From assembly GCA_900491605.1 (NCBI GenBank), contig UESW01004361.1:136094-200093 (forward strand): a DNA stretch of 64,000 bases, in the 5' to 3' direction. Every line of letters starts with the position of its first letter. Position 1 is the first letter of the stretch. Under the pieces are notes generated by a model, which searched no databases, was not told the origin of the DNA, and worked only from the letters and a program-made list of their open reading frames with translations. Shown one piece after another: positions 36,201 through 51,200 of this stretch. The translations under genes and the position numbers were made by a program. The DNA comes from Calamus simplicifolius. Lineage: Eukaryota > Streptophyta > Magnoliopsida > Arecales > Arecaceae.

Positions 36201-39200
36201 TTTATCAAATAACTACTTACAAATTATATTTGGCTCCAATTTTGATATGTGGATAGTGTGCACAATTGTGGTAGATGGTTCCACTGGCCAAAATTTGACC
36301 GTAGAGAAAGAACAAGTTCATGCTTGTATCCCTGCTGAACTTTTGGTTCACATAGATATATCAACTGATATATTGAAGTCATTTTATTTATTACCTTCAG
36401 TAATGCATCGATTGGAATCATTGATGTTGGCCAGCCAACTTCGAGAAGAAATTGGTTCTAGTCATAGCCATTCTCATATATCAAGTTCTCTGGTTCGTAT
36501 TTGTGTTGTCATATTTTATTTTGCATATTTTCTGATCGATGTTTGCTTATTGATTTGATTTTTTTTGAGCCTAGATTTTGGAAGCAATTACAACTATAAG
36601 ATGTTGTGAGAACTTTTCTTTGGAGCGTTTGGAACTGCTGGGGGACTCCGTGCTTAAATATGTAGTGAGCTGCCATTCATTTTTGAAATATCCTAAGCAC
36701 GAAGGACAACTATCTGATCGTAGATCTTGGGCAACTTGTAACTCAACACTTCATAAATTGGGAACTAGTCACTCCATACAGGTATATGACCTTTTTACAC
36801 TTTGGTTGCTGATAAAGCTCCTCATAAATAATCAAGTACATAATGGATATATTGTAACTTCTAGAGAATTTGTCAGTTTTCAAATATTATGTTTGAAAAA
36901 AAATTCAAGGATAATATATGGGTGGGAACTGCAAAAATTCCATGCTAATCCTCTGTACCTGTTTGTATGCAATACCAATATCAACTTACTGCCAAATTTG
37001 ACTTTGTAACCAACAAACTACTTAACAAATTTTTAACATTTTCGAGTTTGCTTTGAAGATATTTTATCACTCCTATGCCAGTTGCAAGGTAGTTTCTTTC
37101 TTAAATGTCTGTTGCATGCGTCTTGTCCACTCAAGAATGCTTTAAACAACGTTTTTAGGAAAAGACCTGGCTCACTTTGTAAGGTTTGGATACTGTGGAA
37201 GTGGCAAAGGAGGGTGAGCGATTTGAAATCTAGATGAAATGTGTGAAGAACTATTTGAAAAGGCTTTGGAGGATTTACGTTATGATAAAAGTGGATGGCA
37301 AAACATTCACAAAGTATGAGGCCTTTTTTATTGTGACAATGATCTGTATCCATTTTCCTAGTATTTTTTTTAATTATGCATCACTAATGTTTGTCATTAA
37401 TATTTAAAAAAATTAAAATGAGTAAATTAGAGAAATTAGACACAATTAGTTTATATGTCGATCTCTACTTATCTTGATTAAGATGGTTTCTTGCATCTTT
37501 TTGATAATGGAAATAGAATATGTTATTCTGTAAAAGCTCAGCTCAAGTTTTAACAGTAGGGCAAAAGATCATCTCAAATTGTTTTTTTAGCCTCATCAGA
37601 AAAACCAATTTTTTTATGATGGTTTTTCTAATGACCCTTTTGACTTGAATGAATTAGGAGAAGTGTTTGTGTTTGCACATGTGCATGTATCCTTAAATTA
37701 TAGAATAGAGTAGGTTATATGATTTCTTTTTCTCTACTCCACTTGGTTTAGGCTTTTTGTAAGGTCAAAAGATGCCAATCTTTCTTTACTGCTTTCTCTC
37801 ATCTGATTTATAGTTTACCTTTATCCTTCTTTTTTTCTATGTATAATAAATCACTTTTTCATATTGGTGCATCCCTAAGCTTTTATTGTATATGTCCAAC
37901 AATTTAAGTTCATTTTTAAATTATCCTCTATTGGTGCTACTCCATCTTTTATGAATGATTTTATTTCTTATTCTATCTTTTTGTATAATAACAAATATCT
38001 ATATCAACATTTTCATTTCCACCACATTCATCTTGTGTATATTTCTTTTTGAGCCACAGCATTATATAGTAATAAACATAACTAATTTTATGACCATCTT
38101 ATAAAATTTTTACTCTAACTTGGCAAGTATTATATGATTATATAATATTTTAATTACACTTATTCATTTTGTCAAATATGTTTTTAATTTTATGGATAAA
38201 ATCCTTATCAAATTTTCATTCTTTATAAATAATTGGTTCTAAATATCGAAAATGATCACTTTTAGGTTCATGATCTTTAATTTTTATTGTATATTCATTT
38301 CTATTTCTAATTTTACTAAAATTGCATTCCATGTATTTTGTCTTGGTCTTGTTTAACATAAAATTCTTATATTCTAATATATTTCTCTATAATTTTAATT
38401 TATTATTTATCCTAAATTTATTTTATCCACTAAAACTATATTATCTACAATAGAATGCACCAAGGAATATTATCCTAAATATGCTTAGTAATCTCATCTG
38501 TAACTAGCATAAAAAGATAATGATTAGAGTATATCTCTACTCAAGGTTTGCCAAACTAGTACTGGTTGGCATATCAATACCGCCATAGTTTAGTATATAT
38601 TGGTTTAGTACCATACCTCTGTACCATACTAACACTTGATACACTTTGGTGTACCGGTCCCAAACTAGTATGCTAGAAATCAATTTCTTTTTTTTTTCTT
38701 TTTTTTTTTGTTTCTCAATACTTTTTTCCACACGTAAATTGATAAAAATATGGAATTTGAATCTATATATTCATGCTATTTTCAATTTTTTCTTAGAGTG
38801 TGATGATCTATTACTCAATGAAATCAAGATTAAAATATGATATGGAATTTGTATTACAACTATAAAATAGAAAATTAATAGATAAGAGATTGTTTGCCTA
38901 GTAGAATATCTAAATGGTGAATGTTTATAGCTCATGGACATCTGGATCTTAATCATAATCTAGGCCTAAAATTTGACTCTAACTTAGATAATGTTGCCAT
39001 CCTTATCCTTGATAATTAGCTTGTTCATGATAGTCTTCTTGCCATTGATTTGATACTCCATACTGAGATGGCTATGCAGTTTGGAGGAAGATCGAACAGC
39101 TAAACCTGATGAAAATCTGAGTGAGGTAGTGGAGGATAGTAGCCACTGGAGTAGGATGCCTCAAATGAATGATAACCATATGGATACATCTAAGAATCCT

Positions 39201-42200
39201 TACTCATGTGCAATATAATCAGCAGCAGAAGAGCCACATCCTAAACTACTATGAGGTCTCCATCTTTGATATGCAATTGCATCCTTATGGGCTTTAAACT
39301 ATGCATCATGGTCCTTACCCTCTGTGGCATGAATAAACTGAGACTCACCATTGAATTGAATGAGACTATAGAACTATGAGCCCCATGCACTCAAGTCATG
39401 TCTTAAGTGATGTCTTGTCAACTTTCTGGCCACCAAATCTGTCATCGCTGGAGCCATGCTCTGTTGAATTGTTCTGAACTGGTTGGTTTAAGGCAAACCA
39501 AATCATATCTGCCGGAAACTGGAACAGCTCAGTGCTTTAAATTGGCTTAAGGTTTCGAGTTCGAATGGTTGTCGGTTCATGTTCCAGATTTGATTCAACC
39601 CATTACAAAAGCCTTTGATTCGTTTCACCCAACTTCTCTTCCACGTTATGATTTGTTTCGTTTCTTTCCCATGAGAAGGAACCTTAACCCTAAGCTGTTT
39701 TTCAAACCCGTGTCAATTGACACCGGTTTTATAGATTTAGTACGAAAACCAAACATTTTACGCAAATGGTGTTAAAGTTAAAACGTCCTATGTGGTGCCA
39801 CATCAGCGGATGTAGAATGCCACTTGAAATAGTGCTTTTAAGAAGCGCCACTTAACCATTTCTTCACTTAACGCGCTCCTTTTACGGGAAGGAGGGTATT
39901 GGCGCTTTTAAGACGCGCCACTTGAAATGACGCTTTTAACTTTAACACCATTTGCGTAAAATGTTTAGCTTCCGTACTAAATCTGTAAAACCGGTGTCAA
40001 TTGAAACCGGTTTGAAAAACAGCTCCTTAACCCTTACCTGTTGTCCTTACCATTACCCAACACCATCAACCAACACCATCATGTCGTCGCCAAAGTATAT
40101 CTGTTCTCCACTCTCCTCTCTCTCTCTTGGTTTTAAAGGTACACTGCTCTCTCCCTCTCTGTTTTTCTTCAATGGCGGCAGCCCTCTCTCCCTCTCCTCC
40201 CTCTCTTTCTTTTCTTTCCTTTTTTGGTGGCGACGCTAACCGGTGTCTCCCCATTCTCCCTCTCTTCTCTCTTCTTTTGGCTTCAAAGATATGCTCCTCT
40301 CTCTTTTCTCTGACGGTGATCACTATCTTCCAATAGACCTCTCTTACCCTCTCTCTCTTTCTCTTTTTCTAGCAATGGTGGAGGTGGTGGTACTAGCCGG
40401 TTGGTTCAGTGTGCACCCATACCGTACTGTATCGAGAGCTGTCTGAAACATCAGTTCCTGGTCCTATTGACCTTGGTTGGAACTATCATCATTACTACTA
40501 TTGTGAGATGATCTGACTAATTAGTCATCTAAGGGTTTACTGGTCTTCGAATTAGAGTGAACAGACTCCACTCTCGCCAAAGTTGAAGTAATTTTCTTTC
40601 TTTTTCCTTTCTTATTGATCTAGAAAATTGCTTTTCTGCCCTTGCTCGTCTGACTCTGTTGGGGGGTTCGAGTGACTCCACTATCTTGATTGGACTGAGT
40701 ACCATGTTAACCTCTTTTAAGTAATTTTTTATGAAGCCTTGGGGAGGATGTTTCCTACATAGAGCCTTGTGATGATGATCGACTCTTTCGGGACCATTTT
40801 GCTTGGTTGGCTCTCTGCAGGCATGCCATGTGTCATTTTGCCTATTGTTCTGCATACGCTCTAACCTCTCTAGCTATGAAACTAGCTGATCAAAAAGACG
40901 AGAACTAGACACTAGCTGATCAGGAAGACGGTCCTGGCTGACTAAGTTCTGGTTGTTGCTATTTGCTCTCCAGCCATCCAAACAGATCCTGATCATATAT
41001 GAAATCATTGTGCAGCGGATCATCATACTTTAGCTCTACCTACTATATGCATTTCAATCTAAGTCTCAAGTTATAATGCACATACAGAGGAGGGCATTCA
41101 GCTGCTTCTGAGGTAGTTGATTCCTCTATTTGCTATGTATCAGGGCAAAGGTCGACTAATTATGCTCAGTACTACTAGAAAAGATTGTTTGCGAGACCAA
41201 ATGGAACCATCACTTGGCTTTAATTACAATAAAATGAGTTCTAGTTAGACGGAAGTTGTACTGGTATGTTATTGATTCAGTATGGTATGAGTTGGTATGG
41301 GTTAGTATGCACCTAATACTGACAAGATGTGAATATTTTTTTTCAGCCTTAACCACTTAATACCAAGTGGCATGGGCTGACACTAAGCGGAAAGGGTTAG
41401 TTTGGACCATATTGAATCAAAATTTGATATTGTACCTATATCTTATAAGTACAATAAGGTAGGTTGATACGGGTTGATACGATATATCGGTATAATACGT
41501 CCGTATGGCAGACCTTAAAGTTAGAGATTAAGGGTTTAAGAGACCAAGTCTATTTAAGATTTTAACTTAACATAAATTTCTAGCACCATAAAAAAATTTA
41601 AGTTTGTGCCTAAAAAGTATCTGTATTCATGCAATCCTTAATGGGCATAGTTTTCCTCTTACTGAATCTATGGGTATCCTTCCTAAAAGCTTTTGTTTGT
41701 GAAACACAACATATTGGTAAATGCAAATCAAATGATTTTTATCTCTTTGACACATTAAAATCATGTATTGTTTAATTACAAATAAGTCATTCACCTCCAA
41801 ACATCGAGCAGCAATAACTGGATCATGCTTTACCTTAGAAATGACATTTGCATAGCCCGATCCACAGTTCCTTGTCTCTGTTTGTTCCTTGGATATTGAA
41901 CTAGAACTTTGGATTAAGATAGTAAGTTGGCAACACATGTAACTTGTAAATCCATTAATAAATAAATTTTGATTTTCATATCTAAAATGATCATCGAAAC
42001 TTATATTAAGAATTTAAGATGGCCTTCTAAATGCAAGTCTTTACTACTCATCTGGCAGTCTCACCTTTGCTCAATGATATCAATATACTCATCAGCATGC
42101 TTCAGGTCTACCTACCTAATCTCTGCCTTACATGATATCATATGCCAGAGGAAGTCCATCTATAGGTATCTCTCGCTGTCCACGGCCCTAAGCACTAATA

Positions 42201-45200
42201 TGGTGGTGCAATTTCCTTCACCACCAGCTTGGCCCACTTCCAAAACTGTTGGCTAGATGCTATGCCCTCTAAATGACTGCTGTTTGTGCCAATATGGGCA
42301 TATCTACTCTCCTTCCATTTAGCACTAGCAAACATGCGTTTTGAGCCAACTTTCTTCTCACTAAGGTTGTCAAGTGCAATGTAGTTTGTAACAAATATAA
42401 TAACTGCAGGACTCAGTACTTAACTTTCCTTTTCAATGACAAAACCCATTTATGGTTATACATAAATTTGGTGATGGATTGGGCTATCCCTACGACTTGT
42501 TTTTTTCTATGGAACTTCCCAATATCCATCCATATCAAATCTATATGGTGGGTGGTGCATGAGGTCTAGAATATGAGCAACCTTCCTATCATCAAATATT
42601 TCCAGCCACTTTGTATTGTGGTCCATTATCAGTGACCACTTGTATGGCATATTACTCCCCTATCTCATCAATCACATGCTGCATCAGGCCAAGGATGTAG
42701 GGAGCATCGTGCATGCTATTTGAAGCATCAATGGACTCGTGGAAAAATATTTTCCTATCATAGTAAGTCAAAAGGTTGATGATGCTTCGCTTGCTAGGCC
42801 CCGTCCATCCATCACATGTTAATGTAATGCCATAAGTGTCCCACTTATTCTAGTAGGAGGCCATCTATTTTTCTTGCTCCATATTGTTGTTAAGAAGCTC
42901 ACCTTAAATATCTTTTGGACCAGGAGGATCTACACCCAGATCGGCTCTTTGGATAGCATTGATGACAGACTGAAAGTATTATTAGTCGCATTTACAAGGA
43001 TGTATTTGAAATGGAACCATGAAAGCTATAGCCCTCCACATATTCTTCTTATCCTTGCCAGCATTGTATCAAATCTCTGTTGCTTCGGATCTTTGCCTGG
43101 GAAGGCATATGGGTCAAACTCATGTATGTGGGCCCAGCTGATATATCTCTGTTTTTTCCTTCTTACTATTGAAGGCTCTAAATATGTTGGCTATTCAGCT
43201 GCCACTTCTACTAGCATCCTCTCTGACTAACTAGGTCCTTTTATAGCCTGGATCTGCCCCATAATTAGGTCCCGACTCATACTATGAGGGCCTAAATTGA
43301 GCCCAGTGCTTGGCTACCTCCTCCTTCTACCATTGCTCATTCAGGCTTTTTTGTGTGGCAACTTGTACCTATCTTCATGTTAACCAGATCCTCAGCCTTC
43401 TTATATCCATGGGAACTCTTGAATGATATGAAGGTAGCTCTGGTGCCCGATGTTTCATCTTTACATGTTTTTCAACACTTTTCCATTGCTCTATCTAAAA
43501 TTGACGAAGTGCTTCATCATCTCTCGTAATTTTTGCAGACATGTCATAATTTCTACAAATGTGCAGCAATGTAGGGATAATCACAAGCAAAATGTACTTC
43601 AATCTTATCAAATTTGCCATCCACTTGGCATCACACCACTTGTACGTCTAGCAGTGCTTGCTCCATAGCATGACACTATGATCCTAATCGATGTTATGAT
43701 CCTTTTCATCCTTCTTTCTTGGATCCATATATACACATTTCATAGTCAAACATTAAAAAATTATACCAAAATTTCATAAACAAGTATATACAAACATGAT
43801 TGCAATTTTTCTTAATTTTCTATATTTATTAATTTTTAAATGTTATTAATTCTAAAAATTCATATAATGTGTATATGAGTGCAAAAAATGCATGAATGGG
43901 CTTAGAAAATACCACTACATTTTTAAAAACATTATTCCAATTTTCCATAATTTTTTGAATTTATTAATTTTTTATTTTTCTGTAATTGATATATATTTTT
44001 ATTAGAGTGTAAAAAATGCATGAATGGGCTCAAAAATCTTCTGCATTTTAAAAAACTTTATTCAAATTTTCATGATTTTTTGAATATTTTAATTTTAAAA
44101 TATTTCTAAAAATTATATAATTTATATAGAGCCAAAAAAAGTATGAATGGGATTAGAAAATACCTCTACACTTTTATAATCATGATTCCTATTTTTCACA
44201 ATATTCTAAATTTATTAATTTTAAATTCTTCTAAAACTTCTTATAATCACATTACAATGCAAAAAATATCTAAGCTATTTCATAAAATGCTTCCACATTA
44301 TCTACATGTAATAATAATTTCTCTCATTTTTTGTAATTTTAAAATATTTTCAAATATTTTAAATATTTTATTATAAGATATCTAAAAAATAAATTTGTTT
44401 TAGATTAGTGTAGGACCTTATTAGTAGTTCTACATATATGTATTTTTTTCAGCATGTAGGACTCTATTTGGAGTCCTACATATTTTTTTCAAGCTGTTAG
44501 GTATGCATAAATCACTATACTCAACTCATCTAAGCCTTTTCCCAACTACATGAGGTCGGCTACATGAATCTGCTTCTTCCACTCTGCTCTATTCAAGACT
44601 AAGTCGATATTCAAATTATAAATAGTTATATCTTTTTTAATTATTTCTATTCCTATTAGTTTAGGTCTACCTCTACCTCTATTCTTACCATGGATTGTTA
44701 AAGGATCACTCTTTCTAACGAGCATCTAAAGGTCTTTATTGTATTTGCTACAGATTTAGTTTCATTAATCAATACTATATCGTCGCAAATAACATACACC
44801 ATGGAATATCATTTTGAATATGTTTGGTTAATTCATCCATAACTAATACAAAAAATACGGACTTAAGGCAGATTCTTGATGTAAACCTATAGTAATTGAA
44901 AATTTACTATTTTTTTATTGTTATTTTAACAATAGTTATTGCTCTATTATAAATCTTTTATCAATTCTATGTACCTTTAGTAACTCCTTTTTTCTTTAAA
45001 ATTTATCATATTATTTCTCTAGGTACTCTATGATATGCTTTCTCTAAATCAATAAAGACCATATGAGGGTCTTTTTTTTCCTATACATATCCATTAATCT
45101 TCTTAATAAATAAATAGCTTCATGGTCGATCTTCTAAGCATAAATCCAAATTGATTTTTTAACACCAAAGTTTCAGCTCTTACTCGATTTTCTATTACTC

Positions 45201-48200
45201 TCTCCTATAATTTATTGTATGACTCATCAGCTTAATCTCTTTATAATTTACACTGTTTGAATATTTCATTTATTTTTGCATATTGACATTAATATGCTTT
45301 TTTTTTAATCATCTGGCATTCTTTTAGTTGCTACAATCCTGTTAAATAAATTAGTTAACCGCATGACTCCAATTTCTCCTAAGCCTTTCCAAACCTCAAT
45401 AGGATCGCATCTGGCCCTAATACCTTTACATTTTTTATTTTACTCAAACCCTTTTTAACCTCAAACATGCTAACCTATGAAGAAATTTATTTTTATTTGT
45501 TACTCCTAAGTTATCACATCCTTCTACCCTTAAATTTACTAAATTATTTTCATTGAATAATTTTTAAAATAACTTTTTCATCGTTCTTTTATCTCTTCTT
45601 CTTTTACTAAGACTCTTTCATCTTCATTCTTAATACATTTAATATAGTCAAGATTTTTTTTTTCTTTTCTCTTAGTTTTGCTAGTTTATATATAGTCATT
45701 TTAAATTCTATTTCAATTTAGTTTTATTCGATTGATTTAATCATGTCCAAACTAACTCCAATTGTAATAAAATTAGAAAAGCAAGTAGCAATTATCTTAC
45801 CCAAGCATGCTAATGATTTTATAGTAAATCTTTAATGATGATTTTGTTTTCTATAATTTTTTAATCCAATATATGTTTTTAATTAAGAAAATTAAAGAGT
45901 TGTCAAAAAATTATCTTGTGTAGGTCATCCTTAGATTTACAAAATATCATGAAATCAAGCTAAAAGAAAAAAAAGGGGCATGGTTACCCTACGTTTTTCC
46001 ATTTTCGACCTATATAAGTTAGGAAAAAAATTTGTTGGAGAAGAATAGAGGAGGCATACCTAATTTTGTGTTGAAATTCACCCTCCTTTGGCCCAAATTT
46101 TCTAAAAATGGAGAGAACAAAGTTTAAAAAAATAAGAACGGACTGAGAGCTTAAGGGAGGTATGTATCTTTAATTATATTGTATATGTAATGGACATTAC
46201 TTTCGTTTATAACACCTGCTACAAGACTTTTGTCGAGTATCGTATGCTTTTTAAATTAATAAAAATCATATTAATATTTTGTCTCTTTTCTTTGTACTTA
46301 TCCTTAATCCTCTTAAAGAGAAAATAGCTTCCATAATTGACCATCTTGGCATAAAATCAAATTGGTTCTCTGATATTTCTGTATCACATATCAATTAGTA
46401 TTCAATTACCATCTCCTAAAGTTTTATAGTATGGCTCATGAGTTTAATACCAAGATAGTTCAAACCATGATAGTTAGAAAAATTTTAAATATAAATATTA
46501 AAAATTTAAAAAAGAATATCCACATAAAATAGTATATGGTTAAAGAAAAGATATAATAATTATATAAATAACTTTTGTCTTATGTCTTGGTGATATACAA
46601 TATTAAATAACTCAGCTTTCTTGATTAAGCTAATTCATATGTATATCAAAGTAATGATGGAACTGAAAATTAGGGTTTCTAACTTTCTGATGCCATCCAT
46701 TCTAGTTCATGCCTATTTGTTTTGGCAAAGAAATATTAATTATTCTAAATTTTTATTGAAAAAAGGTTATTACAAATTTTATTAATTTTTTATTTGGTCA
46801 AACATGTACTGCACACTCCTACCAACAGTGGCTTGCACACCCAGAAACAAAAATTGCCACTTAAATCCTTGCTAAACATGCTACAAAATCTGCATGCCCT
46901 TTGTCTTTTTGTGTTGTCTGAAATGTTTAGACTCTTACAGTTCCTAACTTTTAAGGTTATATTCTTCTCTTTCTAAGAAGTCTTAGGGTTTGAATTTTAA
47001 ATAGTTGATACTAAATGCCTATATATATCAAATGTGAAGTGTAGGTCAATTATGCCCCTTACTGGATATGCATTTTTAATTTGGATAATGTTGGTGCTGC
47101 TGTATTCAATCTAATGGCAGCATACAGAGTGACTGCATAATATATTACATTTATAAGATACAAGCTAAATTCATTGACACCGTTAAATCTTGTCTAGTTA
47201 AGGTGACGCTGGCTAGCATCATGTTGCCTTATCTTTCTTCTGAACTGAGATTTTGCTTTGTAAATAGTTTTGTATTTTCTACCACTCTTACATTGTATAC
47301 TTAGACCATTTGTGTGCATCGTCACTAATGCATGAAGCAAGATCACATTGGTACAATAACATCATGATCCTCTCTGGCAAATGGACAACTAGGTGAATTC
47401 CTTTATTTTTTACTATTCATGAATGGTAGTAATAAGGAATGGGAAATTTAATTAAAATTGTGTTGATACTTGATGCTAATTGTAGATTGTTCTAGTGTCT
47501 AACAATTTAGTTTGATAGTTTCCTTTCACTCAACAACTTGTATTCAATTAAGCCTAAATAAAACTAATAATTTATCTTTCATTCCATTAATTATACATTC
47601 TGTTTTCTTGTTTCTTTCAGCAAGGAAGCATTCTTCAAGTGTATATTTCTTTGTTTTATGTCTAATCTATTGTATGTCCCAATCGAGAGTGATGCAGATA
47701 GGATTGTTAAAGAAGATAACTATTGGTCTCACACTAACTCCTTGAGGGTCTTTGATTAAACCTCTTTAACTTGTCTATAGAAGATCGTGGCTCATTCCAT
47801 GGCAAGTTAAAAATTACTCTAATCTAGAAAAAAAAAAAGAAACTTCAAGTGGAATCACTAAAATTGATTGATTCAATGAGCTACAATAAGAGTCTATTTA
47901 TAGATGAGAGCTTCTTAAGCCAATAGGCTTCATAGTCTCCATAGGATCCAAACTTTCTAAAGAAAGAGATCAATATCAAATAAATTTTCAAATATATTTC
48001 TAAATCCTAATTGATTTCTAACTCTTTTAATTTGAATTCCTAGATAAAATAGACATAAAAATTCGAACAAAATTAAAGAAAAATCATCTTCTCCATCATG
48101 GGCCGCAAAATGACATTTTCATATTTTTCAGGAACTTCATTAGTATTGACACACCTTAAATTAGCTCATAACTTTCTCATTTGATCTCTACTTTAAGTAA

Positions 48201-51200
48201 TTCAAGATGCATTGGATTGCTAACTCAACTATGGATATCTTAGAAGCAAATTATCTCAAAATCTTTAATTTGATTGATGATGATAAATCTTTCTTTTGGA
48301 CTGATGAAAGTTAAATTGTCTTGACATGGCTGAAGGTAAATTGTAAAATTTAAGCTCTCTAGACACTTATGAATCAAATGTCACATTTGTTTTTCTTTGA
48401 ATAAGCGTATCAGTTCGGTGGTCTTACAAATATTGTCTATCCTACCATCTTGGCTTAGCATGAATGTCATAGAATCACCTTTAAACTTGTTTAGATACAA
48501 CTTTCATTGTAACCATGCTTTCTATTTAAGCTTCATTGGCCTTCCATCACATGAGTTTCTTTAATGAAATCTCTTTCTAGGAATTATTATCTTTAATTTA
48601 GACCATTGAAGCTAAGATCAAAGTGTTCTTGAGAAATTGAATATATACAAATGGTTAATAAAGTATTTCATGCTTCCTAGTGGGGGCAATACAATTTTTT
48701 TTGGTCTTGATGGCCTCACACTGGCTCTAGATCTAAGCTCTAAAATGGGAGTTGTTAAAATTTACATAGCAGGAAATTTGACAAGACTATACACTTTGTT
48801 TTTACAATTATACACTGACTGACCAACAGATTGAACAGGTAGAAACATGTGTTATCATGAATGCTTATCATGGGCAAATACTGGGGAAAGTCGAGTTTAG
48901 CGATGAAATATTTCTGTTTTTTGGTGCTAAATTAAGGATAAACAGCTTATGGTAAATTAATTGCAATCCAAACCCAATTATGCCCTTGAGTTTGACTTTG
49001 CCTTGGACAAGGGATTTCCTTCTAGCCATCTGCTTAAGTAAATGTTCTTTTATTCTTTTTGTATAATATTTCTTTTATGATGTTCTAGTTAGAAAAATGA
49101 TCTTTTAACAATTTATGGTACTAATAGAGGTAGAGGTACCTAAACTAATATGGATAGAAATAATTAAGAATGATATAACTATTTATAATTTAAGTGTAAA
49201 TTTAGTCCTAAATAAGTAGAGTGAAGAAAGCATATTCATATAGCCGATCCATGTAATTGGGAAAAGGCTTAGATGAGTTTAGTTGATTATTTCTTTTAGG
49301 TGCTTTTTTTTGTTTGTTTTTAACTGTGAACTGTCAATTATAGGGTTATATAAGGGACAGTGCATTTGATCCACGGCGTTGGGTTGCTCCTGGGCAAATT
49401 TCATTGCGTCCCTTCCCCTGCATATGTGGAATTGACACTTTTGATGTGCCAGTTGACAGAAGATATGTGACTGAAGATACTTCTGTTGTGGTAGGGAAGG
49501 CTTGTGACAAAGGTCACAGGTGGATGTGCTCTAAGACTATTGCAGATTGTGTTGAAGCTCTCATAGGAGCAGGTGGTGGACTAAGTGCTGCACTTTCATT
49601 GATGAGATGGTTGGGCGTTGATGTAAATTTTGAAACAACTTTAGTGAATGAAGCAAAGATGATTGCATCTCATTGGTATTATCTTGCGCCAGCGAATGAA
49701 ATTGAAATGTTGGAATCTAAACTTAATTATTGTTTTTCTACAAAGGGTTTATTATCGGAAGCCATCACACATCCATCTCGACAAGAGTTAGGACTTGATT
49801 ACTGCTACCAGGTTTGATGTATATAAATTTACAAAGCCTTTTAATATATAAAATTTTCATGTCTTCCTGAAACTGCTGTTAATGAATCATTATTCTAACG
49901 CAGATAGATATACATTAAAAAATTTGTATGTAATGTCTGTTTTTCTCAGCAGCTTGAATTTCTGGGTGACTCGGTATTGGACTTGCTTATTACATGGCAT
50001 CTCTTTATAAACTATAGCGATATTGACCCTGGAGAACTGACTGACTTGCGTTCAGCCTCAGTTAATAATGAAAATTTTGCACAAGCTGCTGTAAGACACA
50101 ACTTTCAACAATATCTTCAACATGGCTCTGGAATACTTTTAGGTCAAATAAGAGAATATGTAAAGTGTATCTCGGAACATCAAGGCAATGAAGATATGCT
50201 CTTACCAGCTGTTCACAAAAGTCCCAAGGTGGGCTACTACATGATAGAAACTCTTTTCATCCTTTCACCTAGAGACAATTGATATATATAGCAAGCTTAA
50301 GATTTTGCTAGCATTAGTTGTCATTCACTTTCTTCTCTTCATCTATATTGTTTTACTTGGTTTTTTTTGGTGTTAACTCACCCTGTTTGAATGCAAGACC
50401 CGCTTCTATTGTTTTTTATTTTTTGGTTCAGGTTCTTGGAGATATTGTGGAGAGTATTGCAGGGGCAATATTAATAGATACAGAACTTGGTCTTGATATG
50501 GTTTGGAGGATTTTCAAACCAATACTTTCTCCTATTATAACACCTGATAAGCTTGAATTACCCCCTCTACGTAAATTAATTGAGTTATGTAGCTATCTTG
50601 GGTATTTCATCAATACAAAATGCTCAAATATTGGGGAAGATGTTGCTGCTGAACTTGCATTACAGCTTAAGGATGAGCTATTGGTAGGATATGGATGCAA
50701 CAAAAATAGGAAAGCTGCTAAAGCACAAGCAGCTGCTTCTTTATTGAAGGACCTTGAGGTCAGTCGGTATGCTTTGTTGTTGCCTTATCTTTTATTTCTA
50801 CATTAATTAAACTTCAGTTTAGTGACCATCAATAACCTGAATATTCTTTATTGTTCATGTTGAATTTTTTTTGAATTCACAAAAGTCACTTGGAAAAGCT
50901 GATCTTTTACAGCATATTCTTTCCATATCTATATCTTGGTCATTGCTGTTAGCATTTGTAGGAAAAATACACACTTATGTTGGCTTGTGTCTTCATCATG
51001 GATAATGAAACAATGCTTCTTGAAACAGAAAAGGGGAATTTCACATACTCAGTATGTATCCACAAGGGAACATGAATGTAGTTCTAGTGACATATCCTTA
51101 CATACAGCTATAGATGTAAGTATTCTCACACCTGCAAAAGGTGACTTAACCTTACTGTTTGAATGAGCAATTGATGGTTGGATGCTTTTTGCAGTGGGGA

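Larger units (their letters stand above)
38541..41518. mobile_element. Possible DNA transposon with short terminal inverted repeats
   Basis: The left end aaggtttgcc (38543) and right end ggcagacctt (41507) are inverted with one mismatch in ten. Both ends are followed inward by runs of 'ggtac/gatac/ccggt' typical of dispersed plant elements. No matching target-site duplication was found, so the boundaries are uncertain. Contains the foldback MITE and a CT-rich tract. Confidence 0.3.

Noticed and set aside
39569..39775. Plus-strand ORF running into the foldback MITE
   Set aside because: Ends inside the MITE arm, no domain, no start context; likely chance.
49404..50806. Separate RNase III genes at 49404-49817, 49977-50282 and 50318-50806
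   Set aside because: These are exons G, H and I of one gene; GT-AG borders and phases join them.
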